In this document: piece by piece, positions 17,225 through 26,370 of the stretch
How positions within the stretch are numbered: the stretch's first letter is position 1
How the letters are laid out: each line of letters begins with the position of its first letter
Source of the DNA: Pseudoclavibacter helvolus
GTDB taxonomy: Bacteria > Actinomycetota > Actinomycetes > Actinomycetales > Microbacteriaceae
DNA: 64,000 nt
Assembly: GCF_014191305.1 (NCBI RefSeq)
Contig: NZ_JACHWJ010000001.1
Coordinates: 1,116,001 to 1,180,000, forward strand
Direction of reading: 5' to 3'
Translations under genes and position numbers: made by a program
The notes under the pieces: model-generated
The model's database searches: none
What the model was told of the DNA's origin: nothing
Seen by the model: the letters and a program-made list of their open reading frames with translations, nothing else

Positions 17225-18571
17225 CTATCCGGTCCAAGGCTTTGTGATGTACCCCTCGGGGTCGATCTGCGTGCCGTTCTGCCACACCTCGAAATGCAGA
17301 TGCGGTCCCGTGGAAGTGCCCGTGTTTCCCGACAAGCCGATAACCTTCCGGCGTCCGACTGACTGTCCGACCGAAACGAGGACCGACGCGAGGTGCGCGT
17401 ACAGCGTCTCGATACCGCCGCCGTGATCGACCTTCACGTAGAAGCCCCAGCCGACCGAGGCGCTGCCTCCCGCGAAGACGACAGTGCCGGCTCCGGCCGT
17501 TATGACCGGAGTCCCCTCAGCAAAGGACACGTCGACGCCCTTGTGATCGGTCGACCCGACACCGCCAGGCGAATCACGGGGCCCGAAGCCATCCGTGATC
17601 GTCGAAGGATCGAACGGCCACTCGAGCGAGCCCATCGGGCCGCCGACGTCCTGCCCGATCGCGATGACGACGTTGCTTTCGCCGGCTGCCATCAGCCACT
17701 TACCGCCGTCCGGGACGGAACCGGGCTCAGCGAGCCCGGGAAGGCGAAGCGCGCTGAACTGTGCCGAGCTCGCCGACATGCCCGTCGCGCCCATCTCCGA
17801 CGTATGACCGCCGGCGGAAACCCGCACGCGGTTGTTGTCGATCGTCACTCCACCAGACACGATGGAGCCGACTACGGTGAGCGTCGACTCGAGACGCGTC
17901 GTCCCTGCGAGGGTTGTGGGCCCCTCAGCACGCAGGGAGCCCTCGGTGGTGATGCCGCCGGTGGCCCGGAACGTGTTTGTCACCGTCGTAGCACCGGAGA
18001 TGGTCAGCGTTCCGCCGAGCTTGGTGTCACCGGACGCCTCGAATGAAGACATCACCTTCGTCGCCCCGGTGATCGAGAGCGCCCCGGTCACGAAGCTGTC
18101 GCCGTTGAGGCGGGTGGTGCCGTTCAGGAAAACGTTGCCCGTCGACTTGAACTCGCCGGAGATGTCGACTGCTCCGGTGATGTCAGTCTCACCGGTGATG
18201 GTCGTCGCACCCTCGATATCGAAGGTGCCCGTCACCTTTGTGGGCCCACTGAGAAGGTTTGTTCCGCTCAGCGTGTTCGTGCCATCGGCAGTGAACTCGC
18301 CCTCGAAGTCGACGGTGCCGTTCGCGTAGAGCGATCCAGCTCCCCCAGGGCCTCCGAAGATCGAAATCGATCCGGTGACTTCGCCGACGCCGTCGAGGAA
18401 CCAGAGGCCGGTGATGCGTTCTGAGCCCTCGACGATGAGGCCCTCGTCGGAAGCGACACGGAACGTGCCCTCGGTGACCGACGTGTATCCGGACGGGTTG
18501 GCGGTGCCGAGGCGCTTGACCTGGCGTGCCAACTCGAGCGACTTGGGAGCCTTCGTGTCGACGATCTTCAC
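17225..18571 (-). CDS. Tail-tip protein: repeated beta stalk plus M23 endopeptidase
   Basis: The 448-residue protein has a long middle region (about residues 70-260) of short repeats such as TTITGETDITGAVDISGEF, rich in Thr, Gly and Ser, which suggests a trimeric beta stalk. The C-terminal M23 domain (about 310-448) has all expected residues: STDHKGVD, TLYAHL and GPHLHFE. It starts at GTG 18571. It probably opens the peptidoglycan locally during DNA entry. The fusion of a repeat stalk with a peptidase places the enzyme at the tail tip. Confidence 0.85.
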   Translation of the reverse strand: MKIVDTKAPKSLELARQVKRLGTANPSGYTSVTEGTFRVASDEGLIVEGSERITGLWFLDGVGEVTGSISIFGGPGGAGSLYANGTVDFEGEFTADGTNTLSGTNLLSGPTKVTGTFDIEGATTITGETDITGAVDISGEFKSTGNVFLNGTTRLNGDSFVTGALSITGATKVMSSFEASGDTKLGGTLTISGATTVTNTFRATGGITTEGSLRAEGPTTLAGTTRLESTLTVVGSIVSGGVTIDNNRVRVSAGGHTSEMGATGMSASSAQFSALRLPGLAEPGSVPDGGKWLMAAGESNVVIAIGQDVGGPMGSLEWPFDPSTITDGFGPRDSPGGVGSTDHKGVDVSFAEGTPVITAGAGTVVFAGGSASVGWGFYVKVDHGGGIETLYAHLASVLVSVGQSVGRRKVIGLSGNTGTSTGPHLHFEVWQNGTQIDPEGYITKPWTG

Positions 18572-18584
18572 GCGGAGCCCCCGA

Positions 18585-19745
18585 TCACCTCGACTGGTAG
18601 TCCACGGTCAGGAAGTGCTTGGATGTCGAGTTGTGACCAACGCCGATCACGTACTGCATCGACGTCGACGCAGGGAATCGCTCGTCGCCTGCGTCCTCGA
18701 AGGGCATCTTCCAGCCGGGCTTCACATCAACGCCGTAGACGCCAGCACCGACCGGTGCCGCGGCTCGCAGTCCGCTCTCGTACTGCCTGATCGGGAACCG
18801 GCGAGCTCGAAGTGCAGCCATAGACAGCGAGTTGAGCTTGGCCGGGTCCGACTCGTTCTTGAACGACTCGGTGGCGTCGATGACGGGCATACCGTCGCGT
18901 GAGGGCCAGGTCGGGTCGTAGATGCCGAACCCGAGGCGCATGTCCTCGTCCGAGCCCTTGCCGACGCCGAAGATGCCAGTGACGACCTTCGAGCCGTCTT
19001 CGGTGAAGGACAGCTCGTGCAGTGGGTGCTGCCTCGCGCTGACCTGAACGTCGAACGGCAACTCCGGGAACTCGGGGTTGCCCCACTTGGCTTGCCAGTA
19101 GAAGTTCCCGGTCTCGGTGTCCCACATCGGCTCGATGTAGATGTCGGGGCCGTTGAACGAGTCCTGCAGGGCAGCCGTGGCTTCTTCGCCGGTGGTGAGC
19201 GTCCACTTCTTGTAGTCGGCAACTTCGGTGCCGCCCGTCGCCGGGGGCAACCGAATCGGGAGGTTGAACGCGTTCGGGGAGCCTTCGAGCTCAGGCCGGC
19301 GGAAGAGGATCTGCCAGAGCCGCGTGAGCAGCCCTCCCTTGGAGTAGCCAGCCTCGTAGACGTGCGGCGAGACCTCGTAGTTGTTGGTCATCATGAAGTA
19401 GCGCAGGTCCGCCAGGTAGCGGAACTCCTTCGAGGTGACTGCGGATACTCCGGTGGTCCGGGACCAGCGCTCGTTGATGAGGATGCCCGCGTACTTCGCG
19501 ATCTTCGGCCCACCGTCGATTGAGTAGGACGTGACGACCGTCCGGTTGACCTTGCCGAGCAGGTTCTGCCACGTCGCCGGGTCGAGCTTCGTCTTCGCGT
19601 CGCGAAGGTGGAAGCTGTGCGACCCGTCGCCGACGCCGTTGAGGACGGTGCGCCAGTTCCAGGAGCTCGGGTGGACGGTCTGGATGAGCTCACCGGTGAG
19701 AGTGCTGACGATGTCGTGGTGCCAGGTGATGTCGATCGGGTTCAC
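18585..19745 (-). CDS. Minor tail protein (baseplate hub-like)
   Basis: The 386-residue product starts with GTG and reads MNPIDITWHHDIVSTLTGEL, with many aromatic residues and a C-terminal part ending VGVGHNSTSKHFLTVDYQSR. This position, directly after the distal tail protein and before the tail peptidase, is held by the hub or Tal-like protein in siphoviruses of actinobacteria. The role is inferred from order and overall shape. Confidence 0.75.
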   Translation of the reverse strand: MNPIDITWHHDIVSTLTGELIQTVHPSSWNWRTVLNGVGDGSHSFHLRDAKTKLDPATWQNLLGKVNRTVVTSYSIDGGPKIAKYAGILINERWSRTTGVSAVTSKEFRYLADLRYFMMTNNYEVSPHVYEAGYSKGGLLTRLWQILFRRPELEGSPNAFNLPIRLPPATGGTEVADYKKWTLTTGEEATAALQDSFNGPDIYIEPMWDTETGNFYWQAKWGNPEFPELPFDVQVSARQHPLHELSFTEDGSKVVTGIFGVGKGSDEDMRLGFGIYDPTWPSRDGMPVIDATESFKNESDPAKLNSLSMAALRARRFPIRQYESGLRAAAPVGAGVYGVDVKPGWKMPFEDAGDERFPASTSMQYVIGVGHNSTSKHFLTVDYQSR

Positions 19746-19760
19746 GACACCCCCTGGCGG

Positions 19761-20564
19761 TCACACGTACGTCGGTAGGAAGAACGGCGAGAACTCACCA
19801 ACGCCGCCGTGCGATTCGAGGTGCGCGATAAGCGACGATCCGGCCGGGACAGTCCATCCCTGCCCCGAGTGCTTGGCGCGATCGACGATCACGCCGCCTT
19901 GGCGCACGTACTCCCAGGTCAGGTCCACGTCGTGCACCTGGCCTGCGAGCAGCGGGGCTCGGATGCGCAGCCACCGGTCGCCGCCCCAGAGGGTGTAGCC
20001 GTTCGGCATGTTCGTGACGGCGCGCACGAGATGCGTCACCGAAGCGGCGTACGTGCCACGGTTGATCAGCTCGAGCGGCCCGGACGAGTAGGGCAGCCGC
20101 CCCGACTCGCCCTGCACTGGTGTTCCGAACTGTCGCGGGTCCGCCGATCGCAACTGGATGAGGTAGTCCGCGACGAAGAGCCGAGACGGGCGGCGCCGGG
20201 GTCGGAACTCCGGCAACCCGGCACGTTGGACGTTCGACCACAGCTGCTCGCCGAGCTCATCCACCACAATCCGCTCGAAGCCACCGCCTGTGAGCAGCGA
20301 CCTGAACTGGTTGCGGTATCGGATGAGCTCGGCTGCAGACTCGGCGACTGCGTGCCCCTCCCAGGAGATGGGGCGCTCGCTCAGCTCACCGGGGAGCTCG
20401 AGCGACCCCGGGCCGTTCGGGTTGTCGACCTTCTCGGTGCGGAGGTCAACACCGTCCGACCATCCTTTGATGCCGTCCTTGCCGATGTAGAGCCCGGCGA
20501 CTCGGTCGTAGTCGTCCACGAAGCCGCGGAACGAGATGCCGCCGATTCGTGCTTGCAAGGTCAC
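19761..20564 (-). CDS. Distal tail protein (Dit-like minor tail protein)
   Basis: The GTG start at 20564 overlaps the tape-measure stop. The 267-residue protein has an N-terminal beta-rich region (about 1-130) and a C-terminal segment containing GPLELINRGTYAASVTHLVR, similar to the galectin-like C-terminal domain of distal tail proteins. Dit-type proteins join the tail tube to the tip. It is the gene immediately after the tape measure, as expected. Confidence 0.8.
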   Translation of the reverse strand: MTLQARIGGISFRGFVDDYDRVAGLYIGKDGIKGWSDGVDLRTEKVDNPNGPGSLELPGELSERPISWEGHAVAESAAELIRYRNQFRSLLTGGGFERIVVDELGEQLWSNVQRAGLPEFRPRRRPSRLFVADYLIQLRSADPRQFGTPVQGESGRLPYSSGPLELINRGTYAASVTHLVRAVTNMPNGYTLWGGDRWLRIRAPLLAGQVHDVDLTWEYVRQGGVIVDRAKHSGQGWTVPAGSSLIAHLESHGGVGEFSPFFLPTYV

Positions 20565-23542
20565 AGGACGCTCCCCATCTCGAAGTTCTCCCGCTCCCGC
20601 TGGCGACGCAGGAACTCGTCCGTTGTCTCCCCCGGGTACTGGTGGATCTCGTTGTTGAAGTTGACGATCCGGTCACCCTGACGAGCACCGACAGGCTCCC
20701 GCACGGTGGTCGCGACGATCGCGCTGAACGATGCGACCTCCTGGGCCTGCGCGGCGACGCGGGACAGCGCTGGAAGGCGCTGCTCCATGCCGCCGGCATA
20801 GTCCTCGATGAGCGCGTTACCCGAGAAGGTCGTGTACCCGCGCCCTGAGAACCGCCCACGCTTGGCCGGCGACTGCGGGAAGAAGCCTCCGATGAAGTCC
20901 ATGACTCCACCGAGGGTGTCCTCCACCGTGCCGAGCATCGCGTCGATGCCGTCGAGGAAGCCCTGGATGAGCGCCTTACCGGAGTCGACGAGCCAGTCAC
21001 CGATCCCGGAGAAGAACCCCATGATCTGCTCGGGCAGCGCCTGCAGGAAGTTGACTGCGCGGCCGATGTTGACCTCGACCTGACGGACGAACCCCTCGAC
21101 TCCGGACACGATGCCGTCCCAGATCTGGATGAAGAACCGGGAGATGGCGCCCCAGACGGTGTTCCACGTCGAGGAGATGCCGTTGACGACGTTCGTAATG
21201 ACCGTCTGCACCAGGGCGATGTAGGCCGTCACTGCGGCGACGATGAATGTCCAGATCCCGACGAAGAATGACGAGATGCCGCCCCACACCGTGTTCCAGA
21301 CGCTCGTCACAACGGCGAGGACCGTCGTGATGACCGCTTGGACGATGGCGATATAGGTCGTGACCGCGAAGACGATCAGGTCCCACACGAAGGTGAACGC
21401 GGCGACAAGGCCGTCCCACACGAAAGTCCAGACTGCGACTATCGCGCTGAGGACGGTCGTGATGATCGTCATGACGATGTTGATGTACGTCGTCACGGCG
21501 AACACGATCGCCTGCCACACGAACTGCGCGACGGCGACGATCCCGTTCCATACCCCGGTGAAGAACTCCCCGAGGGCGGTGAACACGGTTGTCGCGACGG
21601 CCACGATGTTCGCCCACGCCTCGCCCAGGAAGCGGGTGAACTCGGTCCAGATCGCTTGCCCGAGCTCGGTCTGCGTGAAGAACCACACGATGGCGGCCAC
21701 GAGCGCCACCACAGCGGCGATGATGAGGCCGATGGGGTTGGCGGTCATCGCGGCGTTCATGAGCCACTGAGCCGCCGCTGCGGCCCTCGTGGCGACCGCG
21801 GAGGCAACCGTAGCGACCCGCTGAGCGACGAGACCTGCCGTGTTCCGTGCCGTAGCCAGGAATCCGCCGGTCTGCGCCGCCGTGTTCGTCGCTGTGGCTC
21901 CCGTGTTCGCGACGGTCGCCGCGGTGACGGCCGTGCGCGAGCGTGCGAGCTGCCAGTCGATGACGGCGCGGGAGAGGCCGAGCGTGTTGCTCGCGAGGAG
22001 GATCGGGGCCTGCGCGACCTGCGCGGCCGTCACCGCCTGGGAGGCGACGCGCCAGGCCACGAAGCCAGCGACGATAGCAGGCATCCAGGCGACGATCGTC
22101 TCCGCGTTGTCCGCGAGGAACGAGAGGCCCGAGGCGAGAATGCTGATGCCGCCCGATGCCAGGGTGACCAGTCCGCCGCCGAGCTCTGGCAGCTGCGCCG
22201 TGAAGGCGCTGACTGCGGGCATGAGTTCCTGAACGCTCGTGCCGATGCTGCCGAATGCGGGGCCGAACGAGCCGAGCGAGGACGTGAAGCCGGAGAAGCT
22301 CGAGAAGTCGAGCCCGGCAGCCGCGTCGACGACCTGGCGAACCACGAATGCTGCGCGCTCCATGAAGCCCGGGAAGCCGGAGCTCGTCACGTCGCCGTCG
22401 TTCGCCCGCCATGCCGCGCCGAAGGCGGTCACGCCGCCGCGCAGCTCCTCGAACACGGTGCGCGAGATGAACGCGACCCGCTCCATGAAGCCCGGGAAGC
22501 CGGACGAGGTCACATCGCCGTCGAAGGCTTCCCACGACGCGGAGAAGGCGCGGATTCCGCCGGTGACTTCGGTGAGTACCGTGGCGAACCCGGCACCGAA
22601 CTTGACGCCGAGCTCGGCGGCCTTGGGGGTGATGAGGTCGAGGAGGCCGGTGAAGTCGGCCATGAGGGGCTTGAGCTGCGAGAAGAACCCGCCGCCCTCA
22701 CCGCCGGCGTCGAGGAACGCTGCGCCGACGCGACCGATGGCGGCCTTGACGTTGTCCCAGGCGCCGACGAATGAGGTCTGGCCCATGATGACGGCGGCGC
22801 CGCCGATGTTGTTCTTGACCGCGTCGTAGAAGGTCTGTGCCGAGATTTCACCCTCGGAGGCCATCGTGCGGACTTCGTCGGTCGTCACGCCGATTTCGTC
22901 GGCGAGGTACTGCCATATCGGGATTTGGCGATCGGCGAGCTGTTGGATTTCACCCGTGTAGGCGCGGCCTCCGGTCTGTACCTTGCCGAAGATCGACGAG
23001 ACCTCGTTGAGGCCGACCCCGGCGACGGCGGACACGTCGACGACGTTCTTGAGGTAGTCCGTCATGGCCTGGCCGTTGGCCACGCCTGCGGCGCTGGCAG
23101 AGGCGGCAGCGCCGGCCGCGTCGCCGAGGCCGAAGGCAGTGCCCTTGACCGCGGCGAGCGCGGAGTCCATGTTTGCTTGCACGGACGTCGCGTCGTGGCC
23201 GAGGGCGCCGAGCTTGGCTCGCGCTGTGTCGATGCCGACGAGTCGGTTGAATCCGAGCGCGGCCGTGATGCCGCCGGCCGCGGTGACAATGCCGGCGATC
23301 GGGGTGGCGAGCGACTTGATCGTGGAGCCGATCGAGGTGACGGCGCTTCCGACGGCGGAGGCCGTGGACTTGAAGCCGGATGCGAATCCGGCGCCTGCCC
23401 CGGCGCCCGCCTTCGTGAAGCCCGTCTTCGCGCGGTTGCTCGCGTCTGCGGTGGTCGCGTCGACCTCGGCGACCGTCTTGGACCGGAAGCCCTTGAAAGT
23501 CGGGAAGATGGAGACGTGGCCGGAAGCAACCTCTGAAGACAC
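20561..23542 (-). CDS. Tape measure protein
   Basis: This is the longest gene of the prophage (993 residues). It sets tail length and is ejected ahead of the DNA. The N-terminal third is Ala/Gly/Ser/Thr-rich and includes the conserved tape-measure block around LGFNRLVGIDTARAKLGALG and EIGVTTDEVRTMASEG. The middle has repeated Trp-rich hydrophobic membrane-like segments (for example VWNGIVAVAQFVWQAIVFAV), roughly residues 590-830. Length predicts a long flexible tail, consistent with a siphovirus. Confidence 0.95.
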   Translation of the reverse strand: MSSEVASGHVSIFPTFKGFRSKTVAEVDATTADASNRAKTGFTKAGAGAGAGFASGFKSTASAVGSAVTSIGSTIKSLATPIAGIVTAAGGITAALGFNRLVGIDTARAKLGALGHDATSVQANMDSALAAVKGTAFGLGDAAGAAASASAAGVANGQAMTDYLKNVVDVSAVAGVGLNEVSSIFGKVQTGGRAYTGEIQQLADRQIPIWQYLADEIGVTTDEVRTMASEGEISAQTFYDAVKNNIGGAAVIMGQTSFVGAWDNVKAAIGRVGAAFLDAGGEGGGFFSQLKPLMADFTGLLDLITPKAAELGVKFGAGFATVLTEVTGGIRAFSASWEAFDGDVTSSGFPGFMERVAFISRTVFEELRGGVTAFGAAWRANDGDVTSSGFPGFMERAAFVVRQVVDAAAGLDFSSFSGFTSSLGSFGPAFGSIGTSVQELMPAVSAFTAQLPELGGGLVTLASGGISILASGLSFLADNAETIVAWMPAIVAGFVAWRVASQAVTAAQVAQAPILLASNTLGLSRAVIDWQLARSRTAVTAATVANTGATATNTAAQTGGFLATARNTAGLVAQRVATVASAVATRAAAAAQWLMNAAMTANPIGLIIAAVVALVAAIVWFFTQTELGQAIWTEFTRFLGEAWANIVAVATTVFTALGEFFTGVWNGIVAVAQFVWQAIVFAVTTYINIVMTIITTVLSAIVAVWTFVWDGLVAAFTFVWDLIVFAVTTYIAIVQAVITTVLAVVTSVWNTVWGGISSFFVGIWTFIVAAVTAYIALVQTVITNVVNGISSTWNTVWGAISRFFIQIWDGIVSGVEGFVRQVEVNIGRAVNFLQALPEQIMGFFSGIGDWLVDSGKALIQGFLDGIDAMLGTVEDTLGGVMDFIGGFFPQSPAKRGRFSGRGYTTFSGNALIEDYAGGMEQRLPALSRVAAQAQEVASFSAIVATTVREPVGARQGDRIVNFNNEIHQYPGETTDEFLRRQRERENFEMGSVL

Positions 23543-23557
23543 CGGCCACCTCCGTCG

Positions 23558-24348
23558 CTAGTCGATGGCGGTCATTTCCGCGAGCTGTTCGGCCGCGAGG
23601 TCGCGGTCGGCTTGCGTGATTGATCCGCGCTCCCAGGGCAGGGGCAGCATCACGGGGGGCGCGCCCTTGGGGCGCATGGAGTTGAGAGTTGCTTCGGCGT
23701 GGATGGCGGCGACGAAGTCGCCGTAGGTGATCGGGAAGTCCCACCCGGCGAGTGCTGCCTGGTAGTGCGATCCGAACTCGCGCTGCAGGCGCTTCGCGTG
23801 ACCGATCGCCTCGCCCCAGGTGACCGTCTTGCCGATGTCGGCGACGGTCAGCCCGAGGCGGGCGCGGAAGTCATACGCGAGCGCGTCGTGGTGCTTGGCT
23901 AGCTCCCCGTGGAGCCACGCGATTCCCCCATCGGGGCGCCTGCGACCTTCTGCCAGACCTCGAAGTATTTCTGCGCGAACGCCATCACCGAGACGATGCC
24001 CTGGCGTTGGAGCTCGGCGACTTCGTCGCCCTGTCCGAGGAACTCGAGGACGGCCATGATCTGGTCGTCGGCCTGCTCTCCGGCCGCGGTGATCTCGGTG
24101 AGCTTGTCGTACTGGATGTCCACCGAGGTCTTGATGATGAATCCGGAGGGGAACTTCGCGGCGACCGACTTCTCGACGATGAGGAACTTCGGCTTGAGTT
24201 CCTCCTGCAAGCGCACGAGGGCGGCCTGCTCGTCTTCCTCCGACCAGTTGTCGAAGTCGAGGTCGGCGAGGTCGATCTCGTCCACGACCAGAGCCGGGGC
24301 GGTCTTCGCTGCAGGGCGTCGGGTGGTGGTCTTGCGTGGTGCCGTCAT
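23558..24348 (-). CDS. Tail assembly chaperone, long frameshifted form (GT-type)
   Basis: This product shares its first ~140 residues with the short form, then shifts -1 at GGGGGAA (23923-23929 on the plus strand, read as TTCCCCC). After ...GAPMG the shifted frame continues GIAWLHGELAKHHDALAYDF to the stop at 23558. A two-product chaperone gene before the tape measure is standard for long-tailed phages. The coordinates are the whole span; a translation must include the slip. Confidence 0.85.
23899..24348 (-). CDS. Tail assembly chaperone, short form (G-type)
   Basis: This is the unshifted product, 149 residues, starting at ATG 24348 (MTAPRKTTTRRPA) and ending at TAG 23899. An acidic segment (VVDEIDLADLDFDNWSEED) is followed by helices. 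It is thought to coat the tape measure during tail assembly together with the longer form. Confidence 0.85.
   Translation of the reverse strand: MTAPRKTTTRRPAAKTAPALVVDEIDLADLDFDNWSEEDEQAALVRLQEELKPKFLIVEKSVAAKFPSGFIIKTSVDIQYDKLTEITAAGEQADDQIMAVLEFLGQGDEVAELQRQGIVSVMAFAQKYFEVWQKVAGAPMGESRGSTGS
23923..23929 (-). other. Programmed -1 frameshift site in the tail chaperone gene
   Basis: The heptamer GGGGGAA lies about 20 nt before the short-form stop. A -1 slip here is the only way to enter the long conserved-looking frame that reaches 23558. The same class of G-run slippery sites is known from tail chaperone genes. Confidence 0.75.
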
Positions 24349-24435
24349 GGGACTGCCTTTCATGGGTGATGGGTGGTCCATGGGTTGGGTGGTGCGCCGG
24401 CCGAGGAGACCCATGAACTCCTCGGCCGGCGGTTC

Positions 24436-25290
24436 TTACGCGCCGCGCGTGTAGGGGAAGGTCGCCGAGGAGGTCGACCCCTTCGACACCTGGATCGGGG
24501 CGGAGCCTGCCGTGCCCGCGGGAACGACGGCCGTGAGCTGCGTCGCGGAAACGACGGTGAAGCCCGTTGCGGGGGTCGACCCGAATCGAACGGCGGTCGT
24601 GCCGGTGAAGTTCGTGCCCGTGATCGTGACCGTCGCCCCGGCAGCTGCCGCAGAGGGGGTTGCAGCGGTGACCGTCGGTGCGGGGTCCGTGACGACGTAC
24701 TCGGGGTACAGGAACCACTCCGCGTAGTACTTGTCCTCGAACCATTCGTGCGGCTCCCACTGCATGGTCGCGATCCAGCCTCGGTTCGAGCCCTTCTCGG
24801 CCTTGTCGCGCTCGAGCTCCGCGATGAAGAACACACCGTTGTCGCGCTCGAGCAGACCGCGGCGCTGGCCCTCGATGGGCTTGTAGACGGTCTCTGCCCA
24901 GCCGAGGTATCGCTGCGCGGTAGCGATCTCGCCGACCAGGATGCGACCGTTGGCGTCGGGTGTGCGGCCGCGGATGAACTCGCGGACCACGGCGTCGGTC
25001 TGCGCGAGGCCTACCTTGAGGGTCAGCGTGTCTTCGCCGTTGAGCGAGTAGCCGCGCTGGAAGAACTCGATCTTGTCTCCGGCTTCGCCGCCCTGCTCGA
25101 AGCCTTCGTCGGCCTTGAATAGGCCGAGCTTGCGGTACGCCGGGTACTTTTCGGACAGCTTGAGCGTGCGGTCACCGCCGTCGACCGACGAGACCACGTT
25201 GCCGATGGCAAGTGGGGCGAACGCGAGCGCGCCGCCGATCGGGATGGCGACGGCGCCGAGGGTGTTGCCCTGCTCGTCGGGTTCGTTCAT
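24436..25290 (-). CDS. Major tail tube protein with an Ig-like (IPT/TIG) domain
   Basis: The 284-residue product has a tail-tube-like body (about residues 1-195: GAVAIPIGGALAFAPLAIG at the start, GKVGLAQ-type strands later) and a C-terminal domain from about 200 (PAPTVTAATPSAAAAGATVT and VRFGSTPATGFTVVSATQLT). That second part matches the IPT/TIG Ig-like fold often fused to actinophage major tail proteins, where it decorates the tail surface. It sits just before the chaperone genes. Confidence 0.85.
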   Translation of the reverse strand: MNEPDEQGNTLGAVAIPIGGALAFAPLAIGNVVSSVDGGDRTLKLSEKYPAYRKLGLFKADEGFEQGGEAGDKIEFFQRGYSLNGEDTLTLKVGLAQTDAVVREFIRGRTPDANGRILVGEIATAQRYLGWAETVYKPIEGQRRGLLERDNGVFFIAELERDKAEKGSNRGWIATMQWEPHEWFEDKYYAEWFLYPEYVVTDPAPTVTAATPSAAAAGATVTITGTNFTGTTAVRFGSTPATGFTVVSATQLTAVVPAGTAGSAPIQVSKGSTSSATFPYTRGA

Positions 25291-25353
25291 GAGGTGCTCC
25301 TTAAATGAGGAAAGCCACCTCGGCGGGTGGCGACAGGTGGGTGTTGGGGAAGG

Positions 25354-25752
25354 TCAGAGTGACCCGACGACCGAGTAGCCGACGGTGAAGTAGCTGCGGG
25401 CGCGGTCCTGCGTTTCCCGCACTTTCATGGGGCCGCGGACGTCGTCGTCGTTGATGGCAGCGACTGGTCCTTCGAGGTAGGCGAGGTTCGGGTCGGAGTA
25501 GAACGCGATCAGCTCGCGCGCCAGGTCGTTGACCGGCTTGTCGTTGGTGCGGGTGCCGCCGACGACGGTGAACCCCACGGTGCGCTGGAAGCTCACTGGC
25601 GACGTCTTCGCCCCCGAATCGTCGCGCACGACCACGAGAAGTTCCGGCCATTCGCTCTCGGGGAACTTGTTGTCGAACTCCGCTCGAGGGAACTCGTCTC
25701 GGCCGGTATTGGCGAGCCAGAGTTCGAGGTCCGGGGGCGTGATCCTAGCCAC
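25354..25752 (-). CDS. Tail terminator protein
   Basis: The 132-residue product (MARITPPDLELWLANTGRDE..., with VGFTVVGGTRTNDKPVNDLA) has the length and order of tail terminators, which cap the tail tube and join it to the head. It overlaps the upstream gene by eight bases. The assignment rests mainly on gene order before the major tail protein. Confidence 0.65.
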   Translation of the reverse strand: MARITPPDLELWLANTGRDEFPRAEFDNKFPESEWPELLVVVRDDSGAKTSPVSFQRTVGFTVVGGTRTNDKPVNDLARELIAFYSDPNLAYLEGPVAAINDDDVRGPMKVRETQDRARSYFTVGYSVVGSL

Positions 25753-26017
25753 CGCTCGACCTCGTGACAGCCTGCGAGAGGGTCCCAGACTGCGACTCGA
25801 TGATCATGGCCGCCTCGTCGTCTGACACAACAAGAAACCTGACCCGATCCGACATGTCGTCGCGCACCACGTGGATACTGTCGCGATAGTCGCCGGTGTC
25901 GACGGGGGCCAGCGTTTTCGCATTCCCCTCAACTTCGTCGGCGCCCGACTTCACGAGTGCCACGACCTCCGGGGACTTCGCGAGGCTCCGAATGTAGTCG
26001 TCGTTGAAGTCCGCCAT
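25745..26017 (-). CDS. HK97 gp10-like neck protein
   Basis: The 90-residue product contains EVVALVKSGADEVEGNAKTL followed by APVDTGDYRDSIHV, the helix plus P-V-D-T-G-x-x-R-x-S pattern of gp10-type head-tail joining proteins. It lies between the head-closure and tail-terminator genes. Confidence 0.75.
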   Translation of the reverse strand: MADFNDDYIRSLAKSPEVVALVKSGADEVEGNAKTLAPVDTGDYRDSIHVVRDDMSDRVRFLVVSDDEAAMIIESQSGTLSQAVTRSSGG

Positions 26018-26370
26018 CAGCCGTGCACCTCCCGGAGCCGCACCGTCTTCACGGGCTGCCAGCCAGTGAACGGGCTGACGTCAGCCGCCGGGAACCCCTC
26101 GACAGACCAGACGCGGTCGCCATCGCGGATACGGTCGCCAAGCTGCACGTCCGCAGCCGCGTCGGGCAGGTGGAGCTCGGCGGAGGAGACCGTCTGGTTT
26201 CGGTTCGGTTCGGCGCCGGACCCAGCGGATGCGCCGGTGTCGAGGAACCCGACAACAGTGAGCGTCGAGGGGTTCGTCCAGTCGTGGGCCGGATTCTTCG
26301 GGTTGTATGCGTTGTCAACACGCGTCGCCCGTTCGCGGACGTAGGCCTGCGTGAACGGCAGATGCATCAT
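26017..26370 (-). CDS. Head-closure (stopper) protein
   Basis: The 117-residue beta-rich product (RIRDGDRVWSVEGFPAADVS, then TGWQPVKTVRLREV) follows the pattern of SPP1 gp16-like stoppers that seal the head after packaging. Order between the adaptor and the gp10-like gene supports this. Start and stop overlap the neighbours. Confidence 0.65.
   Translation of the reverse strand: MMHLPFTQAYVRERATRVDNAYNPKNPAHDWTNPSTLTVVGFLDTGASAGSGAEPNRNQTVSSAELHLPDAAADVQLGDRIRDGDRVWSVEGFPAADVSPFTGWQPVKTVRLREVHG

Noticed and set aside
20549-22829. Long plus-strand frames across the tape measure gene, including one of 478 codons
   Set aside because: They lie antisense to a clear tape measure protein and have Arg/Asp/Glu/Gly filler composition typical of high-GC shadows.
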